Shown here: piece after piece, positions 8,469 through 17,795 of the stretch
Numbering within the stretch: position 1 is the stretch's first letter
Layout: each line of letters starts with the position of its first letter
Assembly (NCBI RefSeq): GCF_900187305.1
Contig: NZ_LT906434.1
Span: 1,364,001 to 1,428,000, forward strand
Length of the DNA: 64,000 nt
Source of the DNA: Neisseria zoodegmatis
Lineage (GTDB): Bacteria; Pseudomonadota; Gammaproteobacteria; Burkholderiales; Neisseriaceae
Direction of reading: 5' to 3'
Translations under genes and position numbers: made by a program
Notes under the pieces: generated by a model
Databases searched by the model: none
The model's input: only the letters and a program-made list of their open reading frames with translations
Told to the model about the DNA's origin: nothing

Positions 8469-8900
8469 ATGGATATTCAAACCATTCTCGATAAAACCCT
8501 GCCGGGCTTGGGATATGAGCTCGTGGATTTTGAATTGACCGCGCAAGGCGACTTGCGTGTGTTCATCGATAAAGAAAGCGGTATTACCGTAGAAGACTGC
8601 GCAACTGTCAGCAATCATTTAAGCCGTTTGTTTATGGTGGAAGACATTGACTACAAGCGCCTTGAGATTTCCAGCCCGGGCTTGGATCGTCCTTTGAAAA
8701 AGGCTGCTGATTTTGTACGTTTTGCCGGCCAGCAGGCCAAAATCAAAACGCGCCTGCCGATTGACGGGCAGAAAAACTTTATCGGCCGTATCGAGAGTTG
8801 TGAAAATAATATTGTGCGCATTGAGTTTGACGGCAAAACAGCCGAGATTGAGCTGGAAAACATTGATCGTGCCCGTTTGCGCCCCGAGTTTAATTTTTAA
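8469..8900 (+). CDS. rimP: Ribosome maturation factor RimP
   Basis: 143 aa, needed for 30S subunit maturation. N-terminal alpha/beta domain (about 1-75) with [24 protein letters not shown], then [14 protein letters not shown] (family signature) and an SH3-like C-terminal domain ending [12 protein letters not shown] 8469 follows GGAGTG; the frame extends upstream to 8433, but that would translate the leader hairpin. First gene of the conserved rimP-nusA-infB operon. Confidence 0.95.
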   Translation: MDIQTILDKTLPGLGYELVDFELTAQGDLRVFIDKESGITVEDCATVSNHLSRLFMVEDIDYKRLEISSPGLDRPLKKAADFVRFAGQQAKIKTRLPIDGQKNFIGRIESCENNIVRIEFDGKTAEIELENIDRARLRPEFNF

Positions 8901-8927
8901 GATATTTGAATTAACGGAGAATAATAA

Positions 8928-10424
8928 ATGAGTCGTGAGATGCTGTTACTGGCAGAAGCCTTAGCCAGCGAGAAAAATGTTGATCCAGAAGTGGTATTCA
9001 GTGCATTGGAGTTTGCATTGAGCACTGCCGCCAAAAAGAAGAGCGGCCGCGAGAATATGGATGTGCGCGTGGAAGTTGACCGCGATACCGGCGAATATAA
9101 AACATTCCGCCGCTGGTTGATTGTGGCCGACGAAGACTACACCTATCCGGACGTAGAAAAAACCATCGAAGAAATCCAAGAAGAAATTCCGGGCACTACC
9201 ATCCAAATCGGCGAATATTATGAAGAACCGATGGAAAACGAAGGCTTCGGCCGCCAAGCTGCCCAAACTGCCAAACAAATTATTCTGCAACGCATTCGTG
9301 ATGCGGAGCGCGAGCAAATTTTAGAAGAATTTTTGGCTCGTAAAGAAGATATTGTTATGGGTACGGTCAAGCGTGTCGAGCGTCACGGTGCCATCATCGA
9401 AATCGGTAAGCTGGATGCTTTGCTGCCGCGCGACCAAATGATTCCGCGCGAGAATTTCCGCAACGGCGACCGCGTGCGCGCCCTGTTTTTGCGGGTAGAC
9501 GAAATCGGTGCGTCAGGCCGCAAGCAAGTGATTTTGAGCCGTACTTCGCGTGATTTTCTGGTGAAACTGTTTGCCATGGAAGTGCCTGAAATCGAAGACG
9601 GCTTGTTGGAAATTAAAGAAGCCGCCCGCGACCCCGGCCACCGTGCCAAAATCGCCGTTAAAGCAAATGACCAACGTATCGACCCGCAAGGTACTTGTAT
9701 CGGCGTGCGCGGTTCTCGTGTGAATGCGGTAACCAACGAGCTTTCTGGCGAGCGCATCGACGTTGTGTTGTGGTCTCCCGAAACCGCCCAGTTTGTGATT
9801 AATGCATTATCACCCGCCGAAGTAACCCGCATCCTGATTGATGAAGACAAGCATGCGGTAGATGTTGTGGTTGCCGAAGATCAATTGGCGCTGGCCATCG
9901 GTCGCGGCGGACAAAACGTGCGCTTGGCGGCTGACTTGACCGGTTGGCAATTGAACATTATGACGGTTGCCGAAGCCGAAGAACGCAACGCCGCCGAAGA
10001 TGCCGCCATCCGCAACCTGTTTGTAGAACATTTGAATGTGGACGAAGAAACGGCCGACATTCTCGTGCAGGAAGGTTTTGCTACTTTGGAAGAAGTAGCC
10101 TATGTGCCTGCTGCCGAATTGCTGGAAATCGAAGGTTTTGACGAAAATATTGTAGAAACCTTGCGTAACCGTGCCCGCGACGCGATTCTGACGTTGGCCA
10201 TTGCATCTGAAGAAAAACTGGAAGATGTAGAAGAAGATATGCGTAATCTCGACGGTATCGATCAAGACATGTTGCGTGATCTGGCTCAGGCCGGCATTAC
10301 CACGCGCGACGATCTGGCTGAACTGGCGGTAGACGAATTGATTGAAATTACCGGAGTAAGCGAGGAAGAAGCCAAGAAAGTAATTTTGGCAGCCCGCGAA
10401 CATTGGTTCACCGAAGAAAACTAA
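8928..10424 (+). CDS. nusA: Transcription termination/antitermination factor NusA
   Basis: 498 aa. Binds RNA polymerase and nascent RNA, setting pausing, termination and antitermination. Order: RNAP-binding N-terminal domain (about 1-130), S1 domain ([16 protein letters not shown], about 145-200), KH1 and KH2 ([30 protein letters not shown]), then two acidic C-terminal helix-hairpin repeats (about 360-498). Full length. Start ATG 8928; 27 bases after rimP, 12 before infB. Confidence 0.97.
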   Translation: MSREMLLLAEALASEKNVDPEVVFSALEFALSTAAKKKSGRENMDVRVEVDRDTGEYKTFRRWLIVADEDYTYPDVEKTIEEIQEEIPGTTIQIGEYYEEPMENEGFGRQAAQTAKQIILQRIRDAEREQILEEFLARKEDIVMGTVKRVERHGAIIEIGKLDALLPRDQMIPRENFRNGDRVRALFLRVDEIGASGRKQVILSRTSRDFLVKLFAMEVPEIEDGLLEIKEAARDPGHRAKIAVKANDQRIDPQGTCIGVRGSRVNAVTNELSGERIDVVLWSPETAQFVINALSPAEVTRILIDEDKHAVDVVVAEDQLALAIGRGGQNVRLAADLTGWQLNIMTVAEAEERNAAEDAAIRNLFVEHLNVDEETADILVQEGFATLEEVAYVPAAELLEIEGFDENIVETLRNRARDAILTLAIASEEKLEDVEEDMRNLDGIDQDMLRDLAQAGITTRDDLAELAVDELIEITGVSEEEAKKVILAAREHWFTEEN

Positions 10425-10436
10425 GGGGGTAATAGT

Positions 10437-13235
10437 ATGAGTAACACAACAGTAGAACAATTTGCCGCCGAACTTAAAAAACCCGTCGACGATTTATTGA
10501 AACAATTAAAAAGTGCAGGTGTGCATAAAAACAGCGGCAGCGACAGCATCACATCTGACGATAAACAGCTATTGCTGGCTTATCTGAAAAAATCGCACGG
10601 CAGTGAAGGCGGCACTATCAGCATCAGCCGCAAAAAAGCTGAAGTCAGCACTGTTGGCGGCGTACAAGTGGAAACCCGCCGCCGTAGCCGAAAAGTGATT
10701 GTACCTTCTGCCGACGAATTGGCTGCCGAAGCGAAAGCCAAGGCCGCAGCCGAGCAGGAAGAAGCGCGCAAAGCAGCCGAAGCTGCTGCACAGGCGGAGA
10801 GCGAAGCGGCTGCTAAAGCAGATGCCGAACGTGCGGCTGCCGAAAAAGCCAAAGCCGAAGAAGAAGCGGCCAAATTAAAAGCAGCTCAGGCACGCACCGA
10901 GCAGGCTGCCGAAGAAAAAGCAGTTGAAAAGAAAGCCGCCGAAGAGAAAGCCCAAGAGGCTGTTCAGACGGCCAAAGCAGAGAAGCCGGCCAAGCAAGGC
11001 AAACACAAAGAGCCGAAAAAACAAGCCGCCCCTGCGGTTATCCGGCCGGTAGTAAGCGCGGAAGAACAAGCACAGCGTGATGAAGAAGCCCGCCGTGCCG
11101 CTGCCATGCGTGCGCATCAGGAAGCCTTGTTGAAAGAGAAGCAAGAGCGTCAAGCACGCCGTGAAGCCGTGAAACTTCAGGCGCAACAGGAAGCGAAAGC
11201 AGCCAAAGAAGGCAAAGCGGCCGAACAGCGTTCCGCCAAGCCGAGCGAAAAAGCGCCTTTGGCTTCTACTTCGAGCAAAGCCGGTGTGCCTGCGCGTGCC
11301 AAGAAAGAAGACCGCCACAACCGTGATGAGATGGAAAGCCGTCCGCGCGGCGGCAAAGATAAAGGCAAAGGCCGTAATCAGAATGCCAATCAGGAAGAGC
11401 GCGTGCGCGGCGGCAAAAAAGGCAAAAAACTCAAGCTGGAGCCGAACCAACATGCTTTCCAAGCGCCGACCGAGCCGGTGGTACATGAAGTGTTGGTGCC
11501 TGAAACCATTACCGTGGCGGATTTGGCGCACAAAATGGCCGTTAAAGGCGTAGAAGTGGTTAAGGCGCTGATGAAAATGGGCATGATGGTTACCATCAAC
11601 CAGTCCATCGACCAAGATACTGCATTGATTGTGGTTGAAGAATTAGGCCACATCGGTAAGCCTGCCGCTGCCGACGATCCCGAAGCCTTCTTGAGCGATG
11701 ATGCCGAAACCGCTGCAACGGCAGAGCAATTCCCGCGTCCGCCGGTTGTTACCGTAATGGGTCACGTTGACCACGGTAAAACCTCGTTGCTCGACTACAT
11801 CCGTCGCGCCAAAGTGGTGCAAGGCGAAGCGGGCGGCATTACCCAGCATATCGGTGCTTATCATGTGGAAACCCCGCGCGGTGTGATTACGTTCTTGGAT
11901 ACTCCGGGTCACGAAGCGTTTACCGCCATGCGTGCCCGCGGTGCCAAAGCCACCGACATTGTGATTCTGGTAGTGGCCGCCGATGACGGCGTGATGCCGC
12001 AAACCATCGAAGCTATTGCCCACGCGAAAGCGGCGGGCGTGCCGATTGTGGTGGCAGTGAACAAAATCGATAAAGAGGCAGCCAACCCCGAGCGCATCCG
12101 CCAAGAGTTGACGGCGCATGAAGTTGTGCCGGACGAGTGGGGCGGCGATGTGCAGTTTGTCAATGTATCGGCCAAACAAGGTTTGAATATTGATGCGCTG
12201 CTGGAAGCCGTGCTGCTGGAAGCCGAAGTGTTGGAACTGACTGCTCCGGTTGATACGCCTGCCAAAGGTATCATCGTTGAAGCGCGCTTGGATAAAGGAC
12301 GCGGTGCGGTGGCAACCTTGCTGGTTCAAAGCGGTACGCTGAAAAAAGGCGATATGCTGCTGGCCGGTACCGCGTTCGGTAAGATCCGCGCGATGACCGA
12401 TGAAAACGGCAAACCGATTGAAGAAGCCGGCCCGTCGATTCCTGTGGAAATCCTCGGTTTGTCCGATGTGCCGAATGCAGGCGAAGATGCTATGGTGTTG
12501 GCAGACGAGAAAAAAGCCCGTGAAATCGCGTTGTTCCGCCAAGGCAAATTCCGCGATGTGCGTTTGGCCAAACAACAGGCGGCCAAGTTGGAAAACATGT
12601 TCAGCAACATGGGCGAGCAGGCGCAATCGCTGTCGGTTATCATCAAAGCCGACGTTCAAGGTTCGTACGAAGCACTTTCGGGCAGCCTGAAAAAACTGTC
12701 TACCGACGAAGTGAAAGTCAACGTGCTGCACAGCGGCGTGGGCGGTATTACCGAGTCTGACGTTAACCTTGCGATTGCGTCCGGCGCATTCATCATCGGT
12801 TTTAACGTGCGTGCCGACGGTTCCGCACGCAAGCTGGCCGAGAGCGAAGATGTGGAAATCCGCTACTACAACATCATCTATGATGCCATCGACGATGTGA
12901 AGGCAGCCATGAGCGGCATGTTGGCACCGGAAGAGAAAGAGCAAGTGATCGGTACGGTGGAAATCCGTCAGGTAATCAGCGTGTCGAAAGTGGGCAATAT
13001 TGCCGGCTGTATGGTTACCGACGGTATCGTGAAGCGCGATTCGCACATCCGCCTCATCCGCAACAACGTGGTTATCCATACTGGCGAGCTGGCCTCGTTG
13101 AAGCGCTTCAAAGACGACGTTAAAGAAGTGCGCATGGGCTACGAATGCGGCCTGATGCTGAAAAACTTCAATGAGATTATGGAAGGCGACCAGCTGGAAG
13201 TATTTGAAATCGTAGAAGTGGCACGTTCGTTGTAA
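10437..13235 (+). CDS. infB: Translation initiation factor IF-2
   Basis: 932 aa GTPase that brings initiator tRNA to the 30S subunit and promotes subunit joining. A small N-terminal IF2N domain is followed by a long low-complexity linker (about residues 95-330) rich in A, E and K, then a second IF2N-like segment ([24 protein letters not shown] split across about 360-390), the G domain with G1 GHVDHGKT at about 442-449, DTPGHEAF and NKID, and C-terminal domains II-IV. A reverse DUS is encoded in the linker (about 10963). Start ATG 10437 follows AAGGGGG. Confidence 0.97.
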   Translation: MSNTTVEQFAAELKKPVDDLLKQLKSAGVHKNSGSDSITSDDKQLLLAYLKKSHGSEGGTISISRKKAEVSTVGGVQVETRRRSRKVIVPSADELAAEAKAKAAAEQEEARKAAEAAAQAESEAAAKADAERAAAEKAKAEEEAAKLKAAQARTEQAAEEKAVEKKAAEEKAQEAVQTAKAEKPAKQGKHKEPKKQAAPAVIRPVVSAEEQAQRDEEARRAAAMRAHQEALLKEKQERQARREAVKLQAQQEAKAAKEGKAAEQRSAKPSEKAPLASTSSKAGVPARAKKEDRHNRDEMESRPRGGKDKGKGRNQNANQEERVRGGKKGKKLKLEPNQHAFQAPTEPVVHEVLVPETITVADLAHKMAVKGVEVVKALMKMGMMVTINQSIDQDTALIVVEELGHIGKPAAADDPEAFLSDDAETAATAEQFPRPPVVTVMGHVDHGKTSLLDYIRRAKVVQGEAGGITQHIGAYHVETPRGVITFLDTPGHEAFTAMRARGAKATDIVILVVAADDGVMPQTIEAIAHAKAAGVPIVVAVNKIDKEAANPERIRQELTAHEVVPDEWGGDVQFVNVSAKQGLNIDALLEAVLLEAEVLELTAPVDTPAKGIIVEARLDKGRGAVATLLVQSGTLKKGDMLLAGTAFGKIRAMTDENGKPIEEAGPSIPVEILGLSDVPNAGEDAMVLADEKKAREIALFRQGKFRDVRLAKQQAAKLENMFSNMGEQAQSLSVIIKADVQGSYEALSGSLKKLSTDEVKVNVLHSGVGGITESDVNLAIASGAFIIGFNVRADGSARKLAESEDVEIRYYNIIYDAIDDVKAAMSGMLAPEEKEQVIGTVEIRQVISVSKVGNIAGCMVTDGIVKRDSHIRLIRNNVVIHTGELASLKRFKDDVKEVRMGYECGLMLKNFNEIMEGDQLEVFEIVEVARSL

Positions 13236-13256
13236 TGGTGCCCGAACGGTAACAAC

Positions 13257-13298
13257 AGGCCGTCTGAAAAGTTTTTGCGAAACTTTCAGACGGCCTTT
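13257..13298 (+). terminator. Paired-DUS terminator after infB
   Basis: AGGCCGTCTGAAAAGTTT (13257-13274) pairs with its inverse at 13280-13296, 5-base loop, then TTT. An inverted DUS pair used as a stem. Confidence 0.85.
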
Positions 13299-13305
13299 CG
13301 CATAT

Positions 13306-13326
13306 CGAGGTCAACCTCGTTATAAT
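13306..13326 (+). promoter_or_regulatory. zur promoter -10 with adjacent inverted repeat
   Basis: TATAAT at 13321-13326 is directly preceded by CGAGGT-CA-ACCTCG (13306-13319). The overlapping CGTTATAAT also resembles half of the neisserial Zur box (TGTTAT-N3-ATAACA as I recall it). Self-control is suggested, not shown. Confidence 0.4.
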
Positions 13327-13364
13327 AAGTATTCCTCAATCAGAAACAGGCCGTCTGAAAAGCC

Positions 13365-13832
13365 ATGACTACTATTAAAGAAAAAATCCTCGCCCAAGCC
13401 AAGAAAGACGGGGTGCAGGTTACCGCCTTGCGCGAACAGGTTTTGGACATCGTATTGCAGCAAACCGGAGTGATCAAAGCCTATAACGTGCTGTCGCAAA
13501 TGCAGCAGCAGAGTGAAGGCGTAGTGGCTCCGCCTACTGCGTATCGGGCGTTGGATTTCTGGGCAGAACAGGGCGTGCTGCATAAAGTGGCTGCCGTCAA
13601 CGGCTATGTGTTGTGCAGTCATGCTCAGCACGAATGCGATACGCATTGTCATGAGCATGGTGAAGCCGCACATCACAGCGCATTTATTCTCGTGTGTACC
13701 GAATGCGGAGAGGTTGACGAACAAACCCTCAGCAAAGAGTGGTCGGCGTTGTGCGCAGGTGTGGCGGCAAGCGGTTTTGTTTTGAAAGAAGAACATGTTG
13801 TATTAACAGGAGTGTGCAAAAAATGTCGGTAA
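13365..13832 (+). CDS. zur: Zinc uptake regulator Zur (Fur family)
   Basis: 155 aa. N-terminal winged helix (VTALREQVLDIV...PPTAYRALDFWAEQGVLHKV) with Fur-type recognition, then a His/Cys-rich dimer domain: CSHAQHECDTHCHEHGEAAHH, CTECGE and the final CKKC (structural zinc site). This His/Cys-rich pattern fits Zur better than Fur. With zinc bound it would repress zinc uptake genes. A DUS lies just before the ATG. The downstream metal GTPase gene overlaps its stop, supporting a zinc role. Confidence 0.88.
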   Translation: MTTIKEKILAQAKKDGVQVTALREQVLDIVLQQTGVIKAYNVLSQMQQQSEGVVAPPTAYRALDFWAEQGVLHKVAAVNGYVLCSHAQHECDTHCHEHGEAAHHSAFILVCTECGEVDEQTLSKEWSALCAGVAASGFVLKEEHVVLTGVCKKCR

Positions 13833-14746
13833 AAAAAACCAAAGTCCACTTGATTTCGGGCTTTCTCGGTACGGGTAAAACGACTGCTCTGAAAAGTTTG
13901 ATGGAACAAAAAGACCCGAATGAAAAATGGGTCATTATCGTGAACGAATTTGGCGAAATCGGCATCGACGGTGCCGTGTTGAGCAACAACGGCATTCCCG
14001 TTGCCGAAATTGCCGGCGGCTGCCTGTGTTGTACCGCCGGCCCGCAATTGGGTGCTACCGTGCAGAAAATGTTGCGTGATGCCCAACCCGACCGCCTGAT
14101 GATTGAAGCCAGCGGTTTGGCACATGCCGCCAGCGTGATTGACGAATTGAAAGTCAAACCGCTCGACGAACAGCTTGAAATCGCCGCTGTGTTTACCGTG
14201 GTCGACCCGCGTCAGTTCGTTGATCCCAACTACGCACAACAGGCTTTGTATAAAGACCAGATCGGCGTGTGCGATGTGTTGGTGGCCAGCAAAACCGATT
14301 TGTGCACGCCCGGAGTATTGGCGGAATTCCGCGAAAAAGCAGCCAAACTCTTCCCACCCAAAGCCAAAGTGGTGGAAGTGGATAACGCCCAAGTGGATAT
14401 CGCATGGCTGGAAATCCCCGTGGTGGAAAAATCCCGCTACCGCTTGAAAGCCTTGCCCGACAATACCATGGGCTATCAATCGCAAGGCTTTACCTTCCCG
14501 GCCGGGCAAGATTTCGACGGCGAACGCCTTACCAATTTTTTCAACGATCTGCCGAAATTTACCGAAGGTTTGGTGCGCGCCAAAGGCGTGTTTCAGGTAA
14601 TGGGTACGTGGGTATGGCTCAACTGGGTGGACGGCAAATGGGGCGCGAACCAAGTTTCATGGCGGCGCGACAGCCGTTTCGAGCTGATTGCCAAAGCATT
14701 TGATGCGGATTTAATCGAGCAAAAACTCAAAGCAGCATTGGAATAA
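13823..14746 (+). CDS. COG0523-family metal-chaperone GTPase
   Basis: 307 aa. G3E-class GTPase: P-loop GFLGTGKTT (about residues 13-21), metal-binding CxCC motif GGCLCC (about 68-73), then the SASGLAHAA-type switch and a C-terminal CobW domain (about 200-307) with VWLNWVDGKWG. Members often deliver zinc under low zinc and are Zur-controlled. ATG 13823 overlaps zur by 10 bases, so translation is probably coupled. A GTG further upstream (13739) would run inside zur and is rejected. Confidence 0.88.
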   Translation: MSVKKTKVHLISGFLGTGKTTALKSLMEQKDPNEKWVIIVNEFGEIGIDGAVLSNNGIPVAEIAGGCLCCTAGPQLGATVQKMLRDAQPDRLMIEASGLAHAASVIDELKVKPLDEQLEIAAVFTVVDPRQFVDPNYAQQALYKDQIGVCDVLVASKTDLCTPGVLAEFREKAAKLFPPKAKVVEVDNAQVDIAWLEIPVVEKSRYRLKALPDNTMGYQSQGFTFPAGQDFDGERLTNFFNDLPKFTEGLVRAKGVFQVMGTWVWLNWVDGKWGANQVSWRRDSRFELIAKAFDADLIEQKLKAALE

Positions 14747-14762
14747 TGCCCAAACCGGTTGA

Positions 14763-14822
14763 GGCCGTCTGAAAACATTTCATCGTAATTTGTCGATGCC
14801 GAAGTTTTCAGACGGCCTTTTC
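14763..14822 (+). terminator. Paired-DUS terminator after the COG0523 gene
   Basis: GGCCGTCTGAAAAC (14763-14776) pairs with 14804-14817; an inner CATCG/CGATG stem (14781-14785 and 14794-14798) makes it two-tiered; TTTT follows. Confidence 0.8.
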
Positions 14823-14943
14823 ATGAGCGGTGCGAGTATTGACAAGCCCGAAGCAGGGTCATTATAGTGTTCGTCGAAATGCCTGTTTGGATATGATTTT
14901 TTTGATGTTTTTTTGCATGCAGATTTTACTGAAGGAGTCAGCA

Positions 14944-15273
14944 ATGGCAACATTTGAACTGAAGAAAAGCGAAGGCGGTGAGTTTCATTTCAACTTCATT
15001 GGCGAAGAAGACAAAACCATTCTGCGCAGCGAGCAATACAGCAGCAAAGCTTCCGCGCAAAACGGTATCGAATCGGTGCGCAGCAACGCCGGCAACGATA
15101 GCCGTTACGAATTGAAAACCAGCAGTTCCGGCAAAGTTTATTTTAATTTGAAAGCCGCCAACGGGCAGGTTGTCGGCACCAGCATGATGTATGCCGGAGA
15201 AGCTGAGCGCGAAGCGGCCATTGCTCAGGTGAAGAACGGCGCGCCGCAGGCAGGTGTGGTGGAAGACTATTAA
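14944..15273 (+). CDS. YegP/DUF1508 family small protein
   Basis: 109 aa made of two DUF1508 repeats: FELKKSEGGEFHFNF...ILRSEQYSSKASAQNGIESV and YELKTSSSGKVYFNLKA...GTSMMYAGEAEREAAIAQV. The fold is small and cytosolic; members are linked to stress but the molecular role is not settled. Start ATG 14944 follows GAAGGAG; the frame opens earlier (14830) but upstream residues do not belong to the family. Confidence 0.85.
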   Translation: MATFELKKSEGGEFHFNFIGEEDKTILRSEQYSSKASAQNGIESVRSNAGNDSRYELKTSSSGKVYFNLKAANGQVVGTSMMYAGEAEREAAIAQVKNGAPQAGVVEDY

Positions 15274-15314
15274 ATCTTTGAGTTTGATTACTGCCAGCAA
15301 TGAGCATGATTTTG

Positions 15315-15347
15315 CCCCCGGGTTTCAGCATAAATCCGGGGGTATTT
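15315..15347 (+). terminator. Intrinsic terminator after the YegP-like gene
   Basis: CCCCCGGGTTT (15315-15325) pairs with AAATCCGGGGG (15332-15342) with one G-T pair; the following TATTTG is a weak T tract. Confidence 0.7.
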
Positions 15348-15502
15348 GATGGCGCTTTTATCTTCCATTTCGGAAGATTTGCTCGGTTAAAATACAGGTT
15401 TCTCAGGTAATAAATTAAGCGTATTATCCGCCTTTTACGCTGGCGTCTGCCTACGCAGTCTGCTGTTTCAGGCAGGAAACGAACACAATTTAGGTAGGAA
15501 CA

Positions 15503-16003
15503 ATGAAGAAAATAGTTATCGCTTTGTCGGCCGCATTAGTGCTTGTCGCTTGTACATCGGGCGTGCCGAAACCCCGAACCGTGCCCGCTCTCGGGCAAAC
15601 GGCTGGAAACTGGTTTCAGCTCACACAATACGATGCAGGCGGAAATGTGATTCAAAACAGCTTGTTGGCCGTCGAGCAAAACAAAGATTCGGTACGGTTT
15701 GTCCAAACCGATGCTTTGGGTGCGCCTTTATCCCGCCAAGTGCTCACGCAAAAAGGTTGGAGCAACGACGGGTTTGTGATGCCCAATGCCGCGGCGCGCC
15801 GTTTGTTTGGTGCCATGTTGCCGGTTTTGGCAGAAGATTCCGCCAGTGTTTATCCCGATTTGGAACGCCGAATGACCACCGAAAAAGGCGAGTGTTACCA
15901 TCAACGCGGGCGCGAGCTGTGGTGTGTGCTGGGCGCGATGGAGCGCTGGCAGGTTACCTTCCCTGATCAGACAACATGGGCGGTAACGCCGATTCAAGAG
16001 TAA
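15503..16003 (+). CDS. Lipoprotein resembling DUF3261 proteins of aryl-polyene clusters
   Basis: 166 aa with lipobox LVAC (acylated Cys17), so probably anchored to the outer membrane. The segment FVQTDALGAPLSRQVLTQKGW (split here, about residues 62-82) resembles the DUF3261 lipoproteins that sit next to ketosynthases in aryl-polyene clusters; that family call is from memory. Two cysteines (CYHQRGRELWC) could form a disulfide. The ketosynthase gene follows after 24 bases. Confidence 0.55.
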   Translation: MKKIVIALSAALVLVACTSGVPKPRTVPALGQTAGNWFQLTQYDAGGNVIQNSLLAVEQNKDSVRFVQTDALGAPLSRQVLTQKGWSNDGFVMPNAAARRLFGAMLPVLAEDSASVYPDLERRMTTEKGECYHQRGRELWCVLGAMERWQVTFPDQTTWAVTPIQE

Positions 16004-16027
16004 ATCATCTCAGGAATACATCAAGAA

Positions 16028-17239
16028 ATGAGCGATTCTGTTTATTTATCAGCACCTGCTTTGGTCAGCGCGATGGGAAGCGGTTTGCAAAACCATATTG
16101 ACGCCTTATTTCATCCCGGCGGCGATTCTCCGCTGACTTTTTCTGACCAATGGGTGAAAGGGAAACGATATGCTTTCGGCGCGGTTGGGGAAACCTTGAG
16201 GCCGTTTCCCGAATCTCTTCCTGAAGCATTCCGCAGCAGAAACAATCAGTTGCTTTGGCATGCTTTGGCGCAGATCGAGCCGCAAATCGAGTATGCTGTA
16301 TCCCGTTTTGGTGCGGAGCGCATCGGCGTCGTGATTGGTACGTCAACCAGCGGGGTGGATGAAAATATCGGAATGTTTGAACACGTCGCTCAAGGCGGAG
16401 ATTGGCAGAGCGTGCCGTTTAAACAGGCTCAGCAGTTGATGTATGCGCCGGCGGAATTTGTGGCCGAAATGTATGGTTTGAAAAACCTGAATTACGTTGT
16501 ATCTACCGCTTGCACATCGGGTGCGAGAGCATTAATCAGCGCCGCCCGCTTGTTGCGTGCAGGCTTGTGTGACGCGGTGGTTTGCGGAGGCGTGGATACG
16601 CTTTCTCCGTTAACCATCAATGGTTTCGCTTCGCTGGAAGTGTTGTCTTCAGGCTTGGCTACACCGTTTTCAGCCAACCGCAACGGCATCAATATCGGTG
16701 AAGGTGCGGCCGTTTTTGTGATGACGCGCGAAGCCGTGTTTGAAGACAGCCTGCCGCTGTTGGGCTATGGTTCGAGCAGCGATGCTTATCATATGTCGTC
16801 GCCTCGTCCGGACGGCTTGGGTGCGATAAAAGCTTTTCAGACGGCCTTAAAGCATGCAAGCATTGATGCCCATGATATTGGCTGGATTAATCTGCACGGC
16901 ACCGGCACGCTGCATAATGACAGCATGGAGAGTATTGCCGTGGCGGAAGTATTCGGCGCCGATACGCCTTGCACTTCCACTAAACCATACACAGGCCATA
17001 CGCTCGGTGCGGCCGGCGCAGTTGAAGCGGCATTTTTGTGGGGCATGGTCAGCCGCCATGTTAATCCCGAAGGAAAACTGCCGCCACAGTCGTGGGACGG
17101 TGTGCAAGACCAAGCGTTGCCGGAAATAGGTTTGACCGATGAAAACAGCTGTTGGCCGCAGCAGCGAAGAGTGGGCGCCAGTTCGTCATTCGCTTTCGGT
17201 GGCAGTAATGCCGTGTTGATTATTGGAGAATCGGTTTAA
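16028..17239 (+). CDS. Beta-ketoacyl-ACP synthase (aryl-polyene type)
   Basis: 403 aa KAS I/II-fold enzyme that extends acyl-ACP with malonyl-ACP. The Cys-His-His triad is intact: Cys162 in STACTSG, His290 in LHGTGT, His324 in TGHTLGAAG, with Lys319. So it is predicted to be catalytic rather than a chain-length partner. VDTLSPLTINGF and the lipoprotein neighbour fit KS enzymes of aryl-polyene pathways rather than housekeeping FabF, but no dehydratase, ACP or ketoreductase gene is nearby. A reverse DUS is in frame at about 16833. Confidence 0.82.
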   Translation: MSDSVYLSAPALVSAMGSGLQNHIDALFHPGGDSPLTFSDQWVKGKRYAFGAVGETLRPFPESLPEAFRSRNNQLLWHALAQIEPQIEYAVSRFGAERIGVVIGTSTSGVDENIGMFEHVAQGGDWQSVPFKQAQQLMYAPAEFVAEMYGLKNLNYVVSTACTSGARALISAARLLRAGLCDAVVCGGVDTLSPLTINGFASLEVLSSGLATPFSANRNGINIGEGAAVFVMTREAVFEDSLPLLGYGSSSDAYHMSSPRPDGLGAIKAFQTALKHASIDAHDIGWINLHGTGTLHNDSMESIAVAEVFGADTPCTSTKPYTGHTLGAAGAVEAAFLWGMVSRHVNPEGKLPPQSWDGVQDQALPEIGLTDENSCWPQQRRVGASSSFAFGGSNAVLIIGESV

Positions 17240-17243
17240 GTAA

Positions 17244-17288
17244 ATACATTTGAGGCCGTCTGAAAATTTCAGACGGCCTCAAATGTAT
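17244..17288. terminator. Long palindromic paired-DUS terminator
   Basis: A perfect 22-bp inverted repeat (17244-17265 and 17267-17288) with a single central base. The DUS pair is its core and the symmetry extends through ATACATTTG on both sides. It separates the ketosynthase (+) and XRE (-) genes, which converge. Confidence 0.85.
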
Positions 17289-17343
17289 GTAAAGGCTTGA
17301 ATATATTTGCAATGTTTCAAAGCGAATCGCTAATCGATCAAAC

Positions 17344-17619
17344 TCAGCCCATCATTTCCAAACGTGCTTGCGGCGGAAGCAGCAACTGGTAAGCCGGTAC
17401 GCCCAAAGCTAAGGCCATTTTTTCAATATTCGACAGCGCGATATTCCAGCGTTTGCGCTCTACTGCGGAAACGTAGGTACGGTCAAGCCCGCATTGGCGG
17501 GCGAGTTCTTCTTGCGACCAGCCTTTGTTCACGCGGAACAGGCGCATATTGTAAGCCAACACCGCGCGTAAATCTGATTCATCGGGCAGCTCGGCAGGGG
17601 CGGTCAGTTTGTTGCTCAT
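17344..17619 (-). CDS. XRE-family DNA-binding regulator
   Basis: 91 aa with one Cro/CI-type helix-turn-helix (about residues 24-78: LAYNMRLFRVNKGWSQEELARQ, then CGLDRTYVSAVERKRWNIAL). No separate effector domain, and an N-terminal arm of about 20 residues. Such single-domain proteins often repress their own or neighbouring genes; targets here are unknown. Start ATG at 17619 is preceded by AAGGAAA. Confidence 0.85.
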   Translation of the reverse strand: MSNKLTAPAELPDESDLRAVLAYNMRLFRVNKGWSQEELARQCGLDRTYVSAVERKRWNIALSNIEKMALALGVPAYQLLLPPQARLEMMG

Positions 17620-17795
17620 GATCTTTCCTTGTGAATTTGCTTTAACGGATTTTACTTCACATTGGGTAAGGAGGAAATACGGCGGATCAATCGGTTTTCG
17701 GCATATAAAAAATCGACGAAGAAACCGATAATGCCAAGCCTTTGACTTGCTTAATTGGTTTTTTCGCCGAGATATTGCGGTGTTACAAATAGGGT

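Noticed and set aside
11643..13079. 478-codon open frame opposite infB
   Set aside because: Antisense shadow of a GC-biased coding region with His-rich nonsense composition; no start signal. The same applies to long frames opposite rpsA, maeB and trpB.
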